DNA from: Candidatus Roizmanbacteria bacterium RIFCSPLOWO2_01_FULL_40_13
Lineage (GTDB): Bacteria > Patescibacteriota > Microgenomatia > UBA1406 > GWC2-37-13
DNA: 38,262 nucleotides
Direction: 5' to 3'
Assembly: GCA_001789745.1 (NCBI GenBank)
Contig: MGAN01000008.1
Span: forward strand, 28,624 to 66,885
Shown piece by piece: positions 1-6,934 of the stretch; the first letter of the stretch is position 1; the number at the start of each line of letters is the position of its first letter. The notes under the pieces are model-generated. The model was not told the origin of the DNA. It saw only the letters and a list, made by a program, of their open reading frames with translations, and did not search any database. A program made the position numbers and the translations under genes.

Positions 1-45
1 TTTCCCTGCCGTAACTTTTACTTTATCTCCTTTTCTAATTTTCAT
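1..45 (-). CDS. rplX: Ribosomal protein L24, N-terminal fragment (cut by window edge)
   Basis: Fifteen codons are visible, reading MKIRKGDKVKVTAGK, which is the standard opening of bacterial L24: the start of a KOW-type barrel that binds 23S rRNA early in 50S assembly. The ATG lies one base after the rplN stop, so the two genes are read as one operon and are probably translationally coupled. The rest of the gene lies outside the window. Identification rests on this short stretch plus the conserved rplN-rplX order. Confidence 0.85.
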   Translation of the reverse strand, partial: MKIRKGDKVKVTAGK

Positions 46-46
46 A

Positions 47-421
47 TTAATAAATTTCCTCTGCTAAACTTGCAATTTTAGCAAACCCGAGATCTTTTAT
101 TTCTTTTGCGATTGGCCCGAATATTCTGGTGCCTTTTGGATCTTTGCTATTTTTATCCAAAAGGATTACGCAGGCATTATCATCAAATCGGATATAACTG
201 CCATCTTCACGACGTTTCTCTTTTCTAGTTCTGACAACCACAGCCCTTAAGATCTCGCTCTTTTTTACTTGAGCGTAGGGTACTGCATTTTTCACGGTAA
301 TATTGATAATGTCTCCTATATAGGCATAGCGTCGATTACCTTTTCCAGGTAATCCAATCATCATAACTTTTTTCGCTCCTGCATTATCTGCTGTCACCAA
401 CATTGATCTAAGCTGTAACAT
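47..421 (-). CDS. rplN: 50S ribosomal protein L14
   Basis: L14 binds 23S rRNA near the L19 and L3 sites and helps form the intersubunit bridge to 16S rRNA. The protein reads MLQLRSMLVTADNAGAKKV at the start, carries the family's AYIGDII and VVVRTRKE stretches, and ends in FAKIASLAEEIY. With the ATG at 421 it has 124 residues, the normal family size. A TTG at 436 would add five residues with no family counterpart, so it was not used. It lies between rpsQ and rplX in the usual order. The 94-base spacer upstream is unusually long for this operon and holds an AT-rich inverted repeat. Confidence 0.97.
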   Translation of the reverse strand: MLQLRSMLVTADNAGAKKVMMIGLPGKGNRRYAYIGDIINITVKNAVPYAQVKKSEILRAVVVRTRKEKRREDGSYIRFDDNACVILLDKNSKDPKGTRIFGPIAKEIKDLGFAKIASLAEEIY

Positions 422-515
422 AAAAATTAAATTCAAAACTCAAATTGCAAAAGTCAAAACTTTTTCTAGGTCAAAAAAGTTTTGAACTTTAAATTAAAGT
501 TTTGCTTTTTGACTT
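422..515. repeat. AT-rich inverted repeat between rpsQ and rplN
   Basis: This spacer interrupts an otherwise tight ribosomal operon. It holds two imperfect arms built on AAAGTCAAAACTTTTT and AAAAAAGTTTTGAACTTT, flanked by further complementary TTTTGACTTTT-like tracts, so it can fold into a long AT-rich hairpin in the rpsQ-rplN transcript. It resembles the other low-complexity spacer repeats in the window (for example 34373-34471). No GC-rich stem followed by a U-tract is present, so a terminator is not supported. Confidence 0.5.
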
Positions 516-752
516 TTAATTTTTGATTTTTTCGATTACTATAAAATGTTTCTCTTTTGAGATCGGCCTGCTTTCCTTAATTTTCACTTTATCGCCTTCT
601 TTTAAATCAAACTTTTCGTTATGTGCTTTGAGTTTTTTATGCACGGTAATTATCTTTTTGTATACGGGATGTTCCAGTTTTCTCTCTATTCTAACAACAA
701 CTGTTTTCTGCATTTTATTGGAAACGACAATACCTGTAAATATTTTTGCCAT
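516..752 (-). CDS. rpsQ: 30S ribosomal protein S17
   Basis: S17 is a primary 16S rRNA-binding protein of the 30S body. The 78-residue product begins [20 protein letters not shown], carries the HPVYKK and HKKLKAHNE motifs of the OB-fold core, and ends with the usual basic region ([11 protein letters not shown]). Length is normal for the family. It starts three bases downstream of the rpmC stop and is part of the same minus-strand operon. Nothing unusual is seen in the protein. Confidence 0.97.
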   Translation of the reverse strand: MAKIFTGIVVSNKMQKTVVVRIERKLEHPVYKKIITVHKKLKAHNEKFDLKEGDKVKIKESRPISKEKHFIVIEKIKN

Positions 753-755
753 ATG

Positions 756-983
756 TTAGGATGTTTCATTTAAATTATTAATTTTTTCAATTTCTTTTTT
801 TTGCCCCAAAATCGTCAAGACGACCGCCAATTCTTTTCGCTTCTTCATAATGATATTTGTGTCTTTAACTTGATTAACGGCTGACTCTAGCTTCAATTTG
901 GCTAATTCATTTCTCAGATTAACTGTTTCATTCTCAAGTTCTGTGATTGACTTTTTTTTGATTTCATTTATTATTTTTCTCAT
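756..983 (-). CDS. rpmC: 50S ribosomal protein L29
   Basis: L29 sits at the polypeptide exit tunnel and forms part of the docking site for trigger factor and SRP. The 75-residue product is a predicted two-helix hairpin with the family pattern ELENETVNLRNELAKLKLE followed by a second basic helix (MKKRKELAVVLTILGQKKEI). It overlaps the end of rplP by four bases (ATGA type), so translational coupling to L16 is likely. A short C-terminal tail after the second helix is slightly longer than in E. coli L29 (63 residues). Confidence 0.95.
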   Translation of the reverse strand: MRKIINEIKKKSITELENETVNLRNELAKLKLESAVNQVKDTNIIMKKRKELAVVLTILGQKKEIEKINNLNETS

Positions 984-1390
984 AGTTGTCTCTTAACTAT
1001 TTTTGTCCTAACCGAAAGTTTGGAAGCTACATTTTTTAAAACAACAGCGCTTTCTTCAGATGATAGTCCGTCAATTTCAAATAAAATCCTGCCCGGGCTT
1101 ACATTGGCTACAAAATTTGCGACATCGCCTTTACCGGCTCCCATGGTAACTTCCGGTGGTTTTTTGGTATAGGGTTTGTCTGGAAAAATCCTTATCCAAA
1201 ATTTACCGTTTTTCCTGGTAGCCCTTGCCAAAGCTACTCTTGCCGCTTCTATCTCCTTATCTTTAATCCAGCCGGGGGTCAGAGCTTTTAATCCGAACAA
1301 ACCGAAAATCATCTTTTCACCTTTTACGGCAATTCGCCTCCAGCTACCTCTAAATTGTTTTCGATATTTTTGCCTCTTGGGTGCGAGCAT
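980..1390 (-). CDS. rplP: 50S ribosomal protein L16
   Basis: L16 organises the A-site and peptidyl-transferase region of the large subunit. The 136-residue protein starts MLAPKRQKYRKQFRG, has the GLKALTPGWI segment, and contains the loop PEVTMGAGKGDVANFVANVSPGR, which corresponds to the conserved MGKGKG...W-V-A-V-V-KPGR loop of other bacteria. That loop is diverged here: the usual aromatic-Trp-Val-Ala pattern is replaced by NFVAN. Length is normal. It begins one base after the rpsC stop and overlaps rpmC by four bases. Confidence 0.97.
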   Translation of the reverse strand: MLAPKRQKYRKQFRGSWRRIAVKGEKMIFGLFGLKALTPGWIKDKEIEAARVALARATRKNGKFWIRIFPDKPYTKKPPEVTMGAGKGDVANFVANVSPGRILFEIDGLSSEESAVVLKNVASKLSVRTKIVKRQL

Positions 1391-1391
1391 A

Positions 1392-2060
1392 TTATCGACA
1401 AATCCAAACTTTTACACCGATATAACCTGATTTTGTCAAAGCTGCGTATTTAGCGAAGTCTACTTCTTCTCTGATTGTCGAGGTAGGAATGACTCCCACA
1501 GAATATTTTTCACGTCGGGAAATTTCTGCACCGGCAATTCTACCCCCCAACTGAATCTTACCTCCTCTTGCCCCGGCTTCTGTAATTCTATTTAGGGTAT
1601 TGTGGACTATTGATCTATGTGGAAAATTTTTTACCAATTTTTCGGCAATTGACTGTGCTACATAGTACGCATTAGCATATGGTCTTTTAACTGGTTCTAT
1701 TTTAATTTCAAGTTTCTGCGTCTTTCCTTTTCGCTCAGAAGGTGATCGCTCTTTGCGTGATTTACCAACGTCTAAATATGAAGATACAAATCTTTTGACC
1801 TCTTCTAAACCCTTGCCGCCCCGGCCTATGATCATACCTGGTTTTACTGAATGAATTATCAGAGTAATTTTGTTAATTGCCCGCTCAATATCAATTTCCG
1901 TCACAGCGGCATAACTTAACTTATTCAGTAAAAGAGACCTGATTTTACTGTCTGAAAGCAGCGCTTGCCTGTAGGCTTTTTTATTGGAAAAAAACCAGCG
2001 CGAACTCCAGTTGTATAAAATTCCAAGTCGTAATCCCCTTGGATGAACTTTTTGACCCAT
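1392..2060 (-). CDS. rpsC: 30S ribosomal protein S3
   Basis: S3 lines the mRNA entry tunnel of the 30S subunit. The 222-residue product begins MGQKVHPRGLRLGI, has a KH domain with the GxxG loop (GMIIGRGGKG), and the C-terminal domain with GARGGKIQLGGRIAGAEISRRE. A basic, Ser/Lys/Arg-rich linker (about residues 97-113, around KSRKERSPSERKGK) follows the KH GxxG helix and is longer and more basic than in E. coli S3. It lies between rplV and rplP in the standard order, 34 bases after the rplV stop. Confidence 0.97.
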   Translation of the reverse strand: MGQKVHPRGLRLGILYNWSSRWFFSNKKAYRQALLSDSKIRSLLLNKLSYAAVTEIDIERAINKITLIIHSVKPGMIIGRGGKGLEEVKRFVSSYLDVGKSRKERSPSERKGKTQKLEIKIEPVKRPYANAYYVAQSIAEKLVKNFPHRSIVHNTLNRITEAGARGGKIQLGGRIAGAEISRREKYSVGVIPTSTIREEVDFAKYAALTKSGYIGVKVWICR

Positions 2061-2166
2061 AATTATTCAAGCTCTAATTACTAATTTCTAAATTCTAAAT
2101 TTTTTTGTTTTTGACTTTGGATTTTGGAAATTTGGATTTGTTTAGAATTTCGGATTTAGGATTTAG
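2061..2166. repeat. AT-rich 'AAATCCTAAATTCTAAA' spacer repeat running into rplV
   Basis: The rplV-rpsC spacer and the last codons of rplV consist of short tandem-like units of the type CTAATTTCTAAATTC and AAATCCGAAATTC. The same low-complexity units occur in spacers at about 11605-11632, 11836-11897, 22741-22790, 23020-23085, 34373-34471 and 36565-36640. Here they are translated as the tail of L22. No coding or structural role is obvious beyond that. Confidence 0.55.
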
Positions 2167-2520
2167 AGTTTCAGTTTTTTTAGTTGGTTCTTGTGATTCT
2201 AGTATTACTTTCACGTGTGCAAATCTTCTTAAAATCGGCATTGCCGTACCTCTGCTTCCCGCCTTAAATCTTTTTAACCTTTGCCCTTGTTCTACGCTTA
2301 AGTGCTTAAATTCTATAGATTTAACATCAACTTTTAGCTGATTTTTAGCATTACTCAGTGCCGATTTTATAACTTTGTAAAATACTTTAGCCGCTTTATT
2401 TGGCAAATATAGCAAATAGTCCAGCGCTTCAGCAGGAGACTTCTTCTTAATCTCCGGTAAAAAAAATCTCAATTTCTTCGGCGATATTTTTAAATTCCTG
2501 AAAAAAGAAACAGCTTCCAT
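2095..2520 (-). CDS. rplV: 50S ribosomal protein L22 with repeat-encoded C-terminal tail
   Basis: L22 lines the polypeptide exit tunnel. The core (about residues 1-111) is canonical: FFRNLKISPKKLRFF at the start, ALSNAKNQ in the middle, and the beta-hairpin region RFKAGSRGTAMPILRRFAHVKVIL at the end. E. coli L22 ends here, at 110 residues. This protein continues for about 30 residues rich in Lys, Ser, Pro and Asn (KSEILNKSKFPKSKVKNKKI), encoded by the same AT-rich repeat that fills non-coding spacers elsewhere in the window. The tail therefore looks like read-through into spacer repeat. Upstream, the gene follows rplB directly instead of rpsS. Confidence 0.96.
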   Translation of the reverse strand: MEAVSFFRNLKISPKKLRFFLPEIKKKSPAEALDYLLYLPNKAAKVFYKVIKSALSNAKNQLKVDVKSIEFKHLSVEQGQRLKRFKAGSRGTAMPILRRFAHVKVILESQEPTKKTETLNPKSEILNKSKFPKSKVKNKKI

Positions 2521-2567
2521 CTAACTTAATTTTTTTCGGATCATGTAAAATTTATAATGAAAATCTA

Positions 2568-3332
2568 TTATTTTCTCCTTTTGACAATAAACTTATTACT
2601 CCATTTTTTATGTTTTCGCGTGTTCTTGCCTTTGGCGGGCTTACCCCATGGCGTCTTGGGATGCATGCCTTCTCCAACTTTACCTTCACCCCCACCATGC
2701 GGATGGCTGCGAGGATTTTGAGCGGTTCCCCGTACCGTTGGTCTTACCCCCATCAATCTCTTCCGACCAGCTTTACCGATAATCCTAAATTTGTGTTCCG
2801 GATTACCCAATTGACCTATGGTAGCATAACAATCGGCTATTACTCGCCTAATCTCTCCTGAAGAAAGCTTAATCTGAGCATATTTGCCTTCTTTAGCTAT
2901 GACTACAGCCGCGGTTCCCGCGCTTCTTGCTATCTGTCCGCCTTTACCCGGGTACAACTCGATATTATGTATCTGCATACCAACAGGTATATTCTTAATA
3001 GACAATGTATTACCGGGCTTAAGATCTGCTTTTTCTGAAGTCAGGATGGTGCTTCCGACTTTCATATCTTTAGCTTGTAGAATATATCTCCTTTCTCCGT
3101 CTGCGTATTTTATTAAAGCGATGTCTAGGTTTCTATTTGGATCATATTCTATAGCTTCTACCTTACCCTCGACTTCTCTTTTGTCTCTTTTGAAATCAAT
3201 TATTCGGTAATACCTCTTATGCCTCCCGCCCTGATGCCGAACGCTTATCTTACCGCTCGAGTCCCGTCCCGAATGTTTTTTCAGGATAACCTTTAACCTT
3301 TTTTTCGAATTTTTTGTGTTTAAATTTTTCAT
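2568..3332 (-). CDS. rplB: 50S ribosomal protein L2
   Basis: L2 is a primary 23S rRNA-binding protein needed for subunit association and peptidyl transfer. The 254-residue product contains the OB/SH3-like core ([31 protein letters not shown]), the conserved [20 protein letters not shown] region, and the C-terminal signature [19 protein letters not shown], which includes the His essential in other bacteria. It is about 20 residues shorter than E. coli L2, mainly at the N-terminus. The next gene downstream should be rpsS but is rplV. Confidence 0.97.
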   Translation of the reverse strand: MKNLNTKNSKKRLKVILKKHSGRDSSGKISVRHQGGRHKRYYRIIDFKRDKREVEGKVEAIEYDPNRNLDIALIKYADGERRYILQAKDMKVGSTILTSEKADLKPGNTLSIKNIPVGMQIHNIELYPGKGGQIARSAGTAAVVIAKEGKYAQIKLSSGEIRRVIADCYATIGQLGNPEHKFRIIGKAGRKRLMGVRPTVRGTAQNPRSHPHGGGEGKVGEGMHPKTPWGKPAKGKNTRKHKKWSNKFIVKRRK

Positions 3333-3375
3333 ACTGACTGCTGATAACTGACAACCGACTATCGATTACAAACTT

Positions 3376-3663
3376 TTATGTTTGCGGAAATAAGTCTATC
3401 TTTCCTTCTCTCAATTTAACCAGCGCGATTTTTCTGTCGGTTAGCTTTTTGACTACCATTTTCTTCCCGACCTTTCTTTTTTTCCCTTTCCTAATCATCA
3501 TTCTTACTTGACTGACTTTGACTTTATACAGTTTTTCTAAAGCATCTTTGACTTTAGCTTTATCTGCCCCGTCTCTTACCTCAAAGGTATAAACTTGATT
3601 ATTTGCAAGATTAGTAGCTTTTTCAGTTAAGACCGGTTTGACAAATATATCTTCAATTTTCAT
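3376..3663 (-). CDS. rplW: 50S ribosomal protein L23
   Basis: L23 sits at the tunnel exit and is the main ribosomal contact for trigger factor and SRP. From the ATG at 3663 the protein has 95 residues: MKIEDIFVKPVLTEKATNL, the family's opening helix-strand, then YTFEVRDGADKAKVKDALEKLY and the basic RKGKKRKVGKK loop. A TTG at 3684 would add seven unconserved residues and was not used. The chosen start overlaps the end of rplD by 11 bases, so coupling is likely. Confidence 0.95.
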   Translation of the reverse strand: MKIEDIFVKPVLTEKATNLANNQVYTFEVRDGADKAKVKDALEKLYKVKVSQVRMMIRKGKKRKVGKKMVVKKLTDRKIALVKLREGKIDLFPQT

Positions 3664-4357
3664 GTAAAAAATGCAGCTTGACAACTTGTAATGCCTCCTC
3701 TACAAATAATATTTTTTTATTTTTTAGAATTTCATACGGATTAAGCGATCTCGCTCCCAGCAACGTAATATTTTTAATATTTCTTGAGGCTAAAATCAGA
3801 TTGTTTTTTTCCATTTTCGCCAACACTATTAAAGTTCTTGACCTTTCAAGATCTAAAGATTTTAAAAATTGAACCATTAGTTTTGTTTTTACATCAATCT
3901 TAAGCAATTGTTCACTCAATCCGCCTATCTCTTTGTTTTTAAATTTTATAGTTAATGCATTAAATAAAGCTAATTTCTTTTGTTTCTTATTCATCTTCAA
4001 GTGATAGTTTTTTGGTTTCGGACCGCCTACCACTCCACCCCCAACAAATATCGGCGCTTTAATATCGCCATGCCGCGCTCGCCCCGTTCCCTTTTGACGA
4101 TATATTTTTCTGGTTGACCCCCTTACTTCTCCTCGGGTTTTCGTGGAGGCTGTTCCTTGACGGTTATTAGTCAAATAGACGCGAACATATTGGGCCAGCA
4201 ACTTCGGATTCGGCTTAACAGAAAAAATTTCTTTGGGAACATCCAGAGTCTTAACTTCTTTCCCCTCTAAGTTATAGACTGGAATAGTGAGGCCTTCGCC
4301 AGACTTTTTTGGGTTGTTTTTTTTAACTGTTTTCGTTTCTTTCTTGATTCTTGGCAT
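3653..4357 (-). CDS. rplD: 50S ribosomal protein L4
   Basis: L4 binds 23S rRNA domain I and reaches into the exit tunnel; in enterobacteria it also autoregulates the S10 operon. The 234-residue protein has a Lys-rich N-terminal extension of about 22 residues, then the core (IPVYNLEGKEVKTLDVPKEIF), the tunnel loop (STKTRGEVRGSTRKIYRQKGTGRARHG, about residues 72-98), and the C-terminal Rossmann-like half ending in KLHFLHEN. It begins 23 bases after the rplC stop. Its possible role in regulating the upstream leader is discussed under that entry. Confidence 0.97.
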   Translation of the reverse strand: MPRIKKETKTVKKNNPKKSGEGLTIPVYNLEGKEVKTLDVPKEIFSVKPNPKLLAQYVRVYLTNNRQGTASTKTRGEVRGSTRKIYRQKGTGRARHGDIKAPIFVGGGVVGGPKPKNYHLKMNKKQKKLALFNALTIKFKNKEIGGLSEQLLKIDVKTKLMVQFLKSLDLERSRTLIVLAKMEKNNLILASRNIKNITLLGARSLNPYEILKNKKILFVEEALQVVKLHFLHEN

Positions 4358-4380
4358 ATTTAAATTTATATTTTAATTTT

Positions 4381-5040
4381 TCATTTTAACTTTTTAATTT
4401 CCAACAATCCTCCCTTTGCTCCCGGCACCAATCCTTTAACCACAATTCCGTCATCCTTAATCTCCATAATTTTTAATTTTTTCACGGTGACCCTATTGCC
4501 TCCCATTCTCCCGGCCATCCTTTTACCTTTATAAACTCTGCCTGGAGTCGTGGTTTGACCGATAGATCCGGGCGCCCGTTCGCGGTCGGACTGACCGTGA
4601 GTTCTTGGGCCGCCGGAAAATCGGTGTCTTTTTACAACGCCTTGAAATCCCTTGCCTTTTGCTGTACCTGATACATTAACATAATCCCCTTGTTTGAAAA
4701 AAAAAGCTGGTTTTAATTCTTCACCCGGCTCAATTTTGTGGTTATTTATAACAATTCCCTCCTTTTGAAATTTATCGCTTTCCAGCCGAAACTCTCGCAA
4801 AAAACGAAGCGGGGTTTTTATCCCCGCTTTTGACAATTTTCCTTGATTTGGTTTGCTGATATTCTTGCTTTTAGCTTGACCAAATCCGAGCATGACTGAA
4901 AAATAACCCTGTCTGGCCGGCTCTTTGATATCCACGATAAAACAAGGCGAAGTGACAATAAAAGTCGTTGGAATCCTGAAGCCTGCCTCATCAAAAGACT
5001 GTGATTGTTCTGATTTTTTTCCTAAAATAAATCCTTGCAT
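4381..5040 (-). CDS. rplC: 50S ribosomal protein L3
   Basis: L3 nucleates 50S assembly together with L24. From the ATG at 5040 the protein has 219 residues and begins MQGFILGKKSEQSQSFDEAG, equivalent to the usual MKGLIGRKIGMTQIFDEDG; a TTG at 5058 was rejected because it lies in the terminator U-tract and adds residues with no counterpart. The central basic loop KGKGFQGVVKRHRFSGGPRTHGQSDRERAPGSIG is intact. No Shine-Dalgarno sequence is visible: the 17 bases before the ATG follow directly on a terminator-like hairpin. Its own promoter and structured leader lie upstream. Confidence 0.96.
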   Translation of the reverse strand: MQGFILGKKSEQSQSFDEAGFRIPTTFIVTSPCFIVDIKEPARQGYFSVMLGFGQAKSKNISKPNQGKLSKAGIKTPLRFLREFRLESDKFQKEGIVINNHKIEPGEELKPAFFFKQGDYVNVSGTAKGKGFQGVVKRHRFSGGPRTHGQSDRERAPGSIGQTTTPGRVYKGKRMAGRMGGNRVTVKKLKIMEIKDDGIVVKGLVPGAKGGLLEIKKLK

Positions 5041-5163
5041 AAGTTTTTGGGCAAACAAAAAAGCCCCAGATTGGGGCTCTCTAGTATTCTAACCAATCTG
5101 GCAAATTCCTATCCGCTATCTCCCGAGTCTATCCCAGTAAGCTGGACGGGGAAAAATAACATC
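5041..5163 (-). ncRNA. Structured 5' leader of rplC with mutually exclusive hairpins (probable attenuator)
   Basis: The RNA from the promoter at 5170-5198 would run about 120 bases before the rplC ATG. Read 5' to 3' it can form an outer helix CCCG (5150-5147) with CGGG (5125-5122), an inner CCAG/CTGG tetraloop hairpin (5145-5134), then CCAGATTGG (5101-5093) which is perfectly complementary to CCAATCTGG (5074-5066). The second partner is part of the terminator hairpin at 5078-5057, so the two pairings exclude each other: the normal arrangement of antiterminator and terminator. This is direct sequence evidence for the structures. That a ribosomal protein (L3 or L4) binds the leader is inference. 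I do not recognise it as a described ribosomal-leader family. Confidence 0.7.
5057..5078 (-). terminator. Intrinsic terminator immediately before rplC
   Basis: On the minus strand a perfect 6-bp stem AGCCCC/GGGGCT with the loop AATCT is followed by six T residues. It lies downstream of the rplC promoter and ends 16 bases before the rplC ATG, so it cannot simply end the rpsJ transcript: every rplC transcript from either source must pass it. The 5' arm and loop are shared with the antiterminator pairing described for the leader. Confidence 0.8.
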
Positions 5164-5169
5164 AGGGAA

Positions 5170-5198
5170 ATTATATAACAAGCTTTGCTTTTGGTCAA
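5170..5198 (-). promoter_or_regulatory. Sigma70-type promoter for rplC
   Basis: On the minus strand the -35 box TTGACC (5198-5193) is separated by exactly 17 bases from a consensus -10 box TATAAT (5175-5170). Transcription would start near 5163, inside the rpsJ-rplC spacer. This gives the rplC-rplX genes a promoter independent of tuf-rpsJ. Confidence 0.8.
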
Positions 5199-5221
5199 GG
5201 AGATCTTTTAGGAATTAAAAT

Positions 5222-5530
5222 TTACATTTTTACTTCAACTTCAACTCCTGCGGGGAGTTCCAGGTGCATGAGCGAATCTATTGTCTGATTGGTGGGATTG
5301 TTGATATCGATGAGGCGTTTGTGTATTTTTAAGCCAAAGTGCTCGCGGGCGTCTTTATCAATAAATGGTGATTTGTTTACCGGATAGACTTCTTTTTTTG
5401 TTGGGAGAGGGATTGGTCCAATTATGAACGCGCCTGTCCTGATGGCAGTATCTACTATCTTTTGACAGGTCTCGTCGATCAATCTGTGATCGTAGGCTTT
5501 GAGTCTAATTCTTATTCTACCCTTTGGCAT
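5222..5530 (-). CDS. rpsJ: 30S ribosomal protein S10
   Basis: S10 is part of the 30S head and, as NusE, of antitermination complexes. The 102-residue protein begins MPKGRIRIRLKAYDHRLID and carries IRTGAFIIGPIPLPTKKEVY and the C-terminal LMHLELPAGVEVEVKM, all diagnostic for the family. It lies downstream of tuf across a 122-base spacer occupied by a palindromic repeat, and is separated from rplC by a promoter and attenuator-like leader. No clear Shine-Dalgarno site precedes the ATG. Confidence 0.97.
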   Translation of the reverse strand: MPKGRIRIRLKAYDHRLIDETCQKIVDTAIRTGAFIIGPIPLPTKKEVYPVNKSPFIDKDAREHFGLKIHKRLIDINNPTNQTIDSLMHLELPAGVEVEVKM

Positions 5531-5551
5531 AATTTAAAAGTGCTAAAAATA

Positions 5552-5655
5552 TGATGCTGATCTACGGATTCCATGCGGATCACCGGATATGCAGATTGAA
5601 TATCCGTAAAATCCGAACATCCGTATCATCCGAATAAGATCCGTAATCCGCATCA
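5552..5655. repeat. CGGAT/ATCCG palindromic repeat, copy 1 (tuf-rpsJ spacer)
   Basis: The left half is rich in CGGAT (CTACGGATTCC, TGCGGATCACCGGATATG) and the right half in the complement ATCCG (ATATCCGTAAAATCCG, GATCCGTAATCCGCATCA), so the segment can fold back on itself. The outer arm even covers the tuf stop codon. A second copy with the same composition lies between argS and radA (29490-29590). Function unknown. Confidence 0.65.
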
Positions 5656-6837
5656 CTTAACGATTTTTGTCACTACTCCGGCGCCCACTGTGTGCCCGCC
5701 TTCTCTTATTGCAAATTTCAATCCTTCTTCCATAGCAACCGGGTAAATCAGTTTAGCCGAAATCTTGACGTTGTCTCCCGGCATTACCATCTCCACTCCT
5801 GATGGAAGCTTAAGCTCTCCTGTCACATCTGTCGTGCCGATATAAAACTGTGGTCTGTAACCGTTGAAAAATGGAGTATGTCGTCCACCTTCTTCTTTGG
5901 TTAAAACATAAATCTCCGCTTCAAATTCGGAGTGTGGAGTAATGCTGCCCGGCTTGGCCAATACTTGTCCGCGCTGCACATCCTCTTTTTCAATACCCCT
6001 AAGCAGCAGTCCGACATTGTCTCCTGCTCTTGTCTCATCAAGGGTTTTTCTGAACATCTCAATTCCGGTGACTACCGTTTTTTTAGTCGCTTTAAGACCT
6101 ACTATTTCTATTTCTTCGTTTACTTTTAGAGTACCCCTGCCAACTCTTCCTGTCACAACCGTCCCTCTACCTTGAATCGTAAATACATCTTCAATCGGCA
6201 TGAGGAATGGCTTATCTACATCACGTTTTGGTTCTGGTATATTTTCGTCTACGGCTTTGACTAGCTCCTCGATGCTTTTCATAGCTTCCGCATCGTCCTG
6301 CAGAGCCTTAAGAGCAGAGCCTTTGATCACGGGTATTTTATCACCCGGAAATTTATATTTGGTGAGCAGATCCCTAACCTCCATCTCAACCAGGTCCAGA
6401 AGTTCTTTATCCTGAACCATATCGGTCTTGTTGAGAAAGACAACAATTGCTGGGACGTTTACCTGCCTGGCCAATAAGATATGTTCTCTGGTTTGGGGCA
6501 TTGGTCCGTCTGGAGCGGATACTACCAGAATCGCGCCATCCATTTGGGCGGCGCCGGTAATCATATTTTTAATGTAGTCTGCGTGCCCCGGTGCATCAAT
6601 ATGGGCATAGTGTCTTTTTTCAGTTTCGTATTCGGAGTGGTGAAGATTGATGGTAACTCCCCGCGCTTTCTCTTCTGGAGCTTTATCTATCTCCTCATAC
6701 TTTAAGAATTTGGCCATTCCTTTCTTGGAAAGCACATAATGAATGGCTGAAGTTAAAGTGGTTTTTCCATGATCCACATGACCGATGGTACCAATGTTTA
6801 AATGGGGTTTGTCTCTTTTAAATACTCCGGTAGCCAT
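5653..6837 (-). CDS. tuf: Elongation factor Tu
   Basis: EF-Tu delivers aminoacyl-tRNA to the ribosome as a GTP complex. The 394-residue protein has the P-loop GHVDHGKT (residues 19-26), the switch I region with [13 protein letters not shown], the G3 motif as DAPGHADY (the usual Cys is Ala), and G4 NKTDMV. Domains 2 and 3 follow with [12 protein letters not shown] and [16 protein letters not shown], ending in [13 protein letters not shown]. Placement upstream of rpsJ matches the common str-S10 order, though rpsL, rpsG and fusA are not adjacent here; the gene beyond tuf is the divergent helicase. Confidence 0.98.
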   Translation of the reverse strand: MATGVFKRDKPHLNIGTIGHVDHGKTTLTSAIHYVLSKKGMAKFLKYEEIDKAPEEKARGVTINLHHSEYETEKRHYAHIDAPGHADYIKNMITGAAQMDGAILVVSAPDGPMPQTREHILLARQVNVPAIVVFLNKTDMVQDKELLDLVEMEVRDLLTKYKFPGDKIPVIKGSALKALQDDAEAMKSIEELVKAVDENIPEPKRDVDKPFLMPIEDVFTIQGRGTVVTGRVGRGTLKVNEEIEIVGLKATKKTVVTGIEMFRKTLDETRAGDNVGLLLRGIEKEDVQRGQVLAKPGSITPHSEFEAEIYVLTKEEGGRHTPFFNGYRPQFYIGTTDVTGELKLPSGVEMVMPGDNVKISAKLIYPVAMEEGLKFAIREGGHTVGAGVVTKIVK

Positions 6838-6882
6838 AGATATATTATTATTTATTCACCTTTAATTGTGAACGGTTTCTCT

Positions 6883-6911
6883 ATCATAATTGCTACATTA
6901 ATAAAAGTCAA
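6883..6911 (-). promoter_or_regulatory. Promoter of tuf
   Basis: On the minus strand TTGACT (6911-6906) and TATGAT (6888-6883) are 17 bases apart. The predicted start is near 6876, giving a leader of about 40 bases containing AAAGGTGA about 17 bases before the ATG, an unusually distant Shine-Dalgarno-like sequence. The -35 box lies next to the -10 box of the divergent helicase gene. Confidence 0.75.
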
Positions 6912-6918
6912 GGGGTTC

Positions 6919-6927
6919 TGATAGAAT
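6919..6927 (+). promoter_or_regulatory. Extended -10 promoter of the helicase gene
   Basis: TG-A-TAGAAT forms an extended -10 box whose last base is 7 bases before the helicase ATG, so transcription should start at or next to the start codon. No Shine-Dalgarno site can fit. No good -35 box is seen. It abuts the divergent tuf promoter. Confidence 0.6.
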
Positions 6928-6934
6928 TGGTTTC

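Noticed and set aside
5057-5078. Hairpin before rplC as a plain terminator of tuf-rpsJ
   Set aside because: A consensus promoter lies upstream of the hairpin and a perfect antiterminator partner exists, so attenuation explains the layout better.
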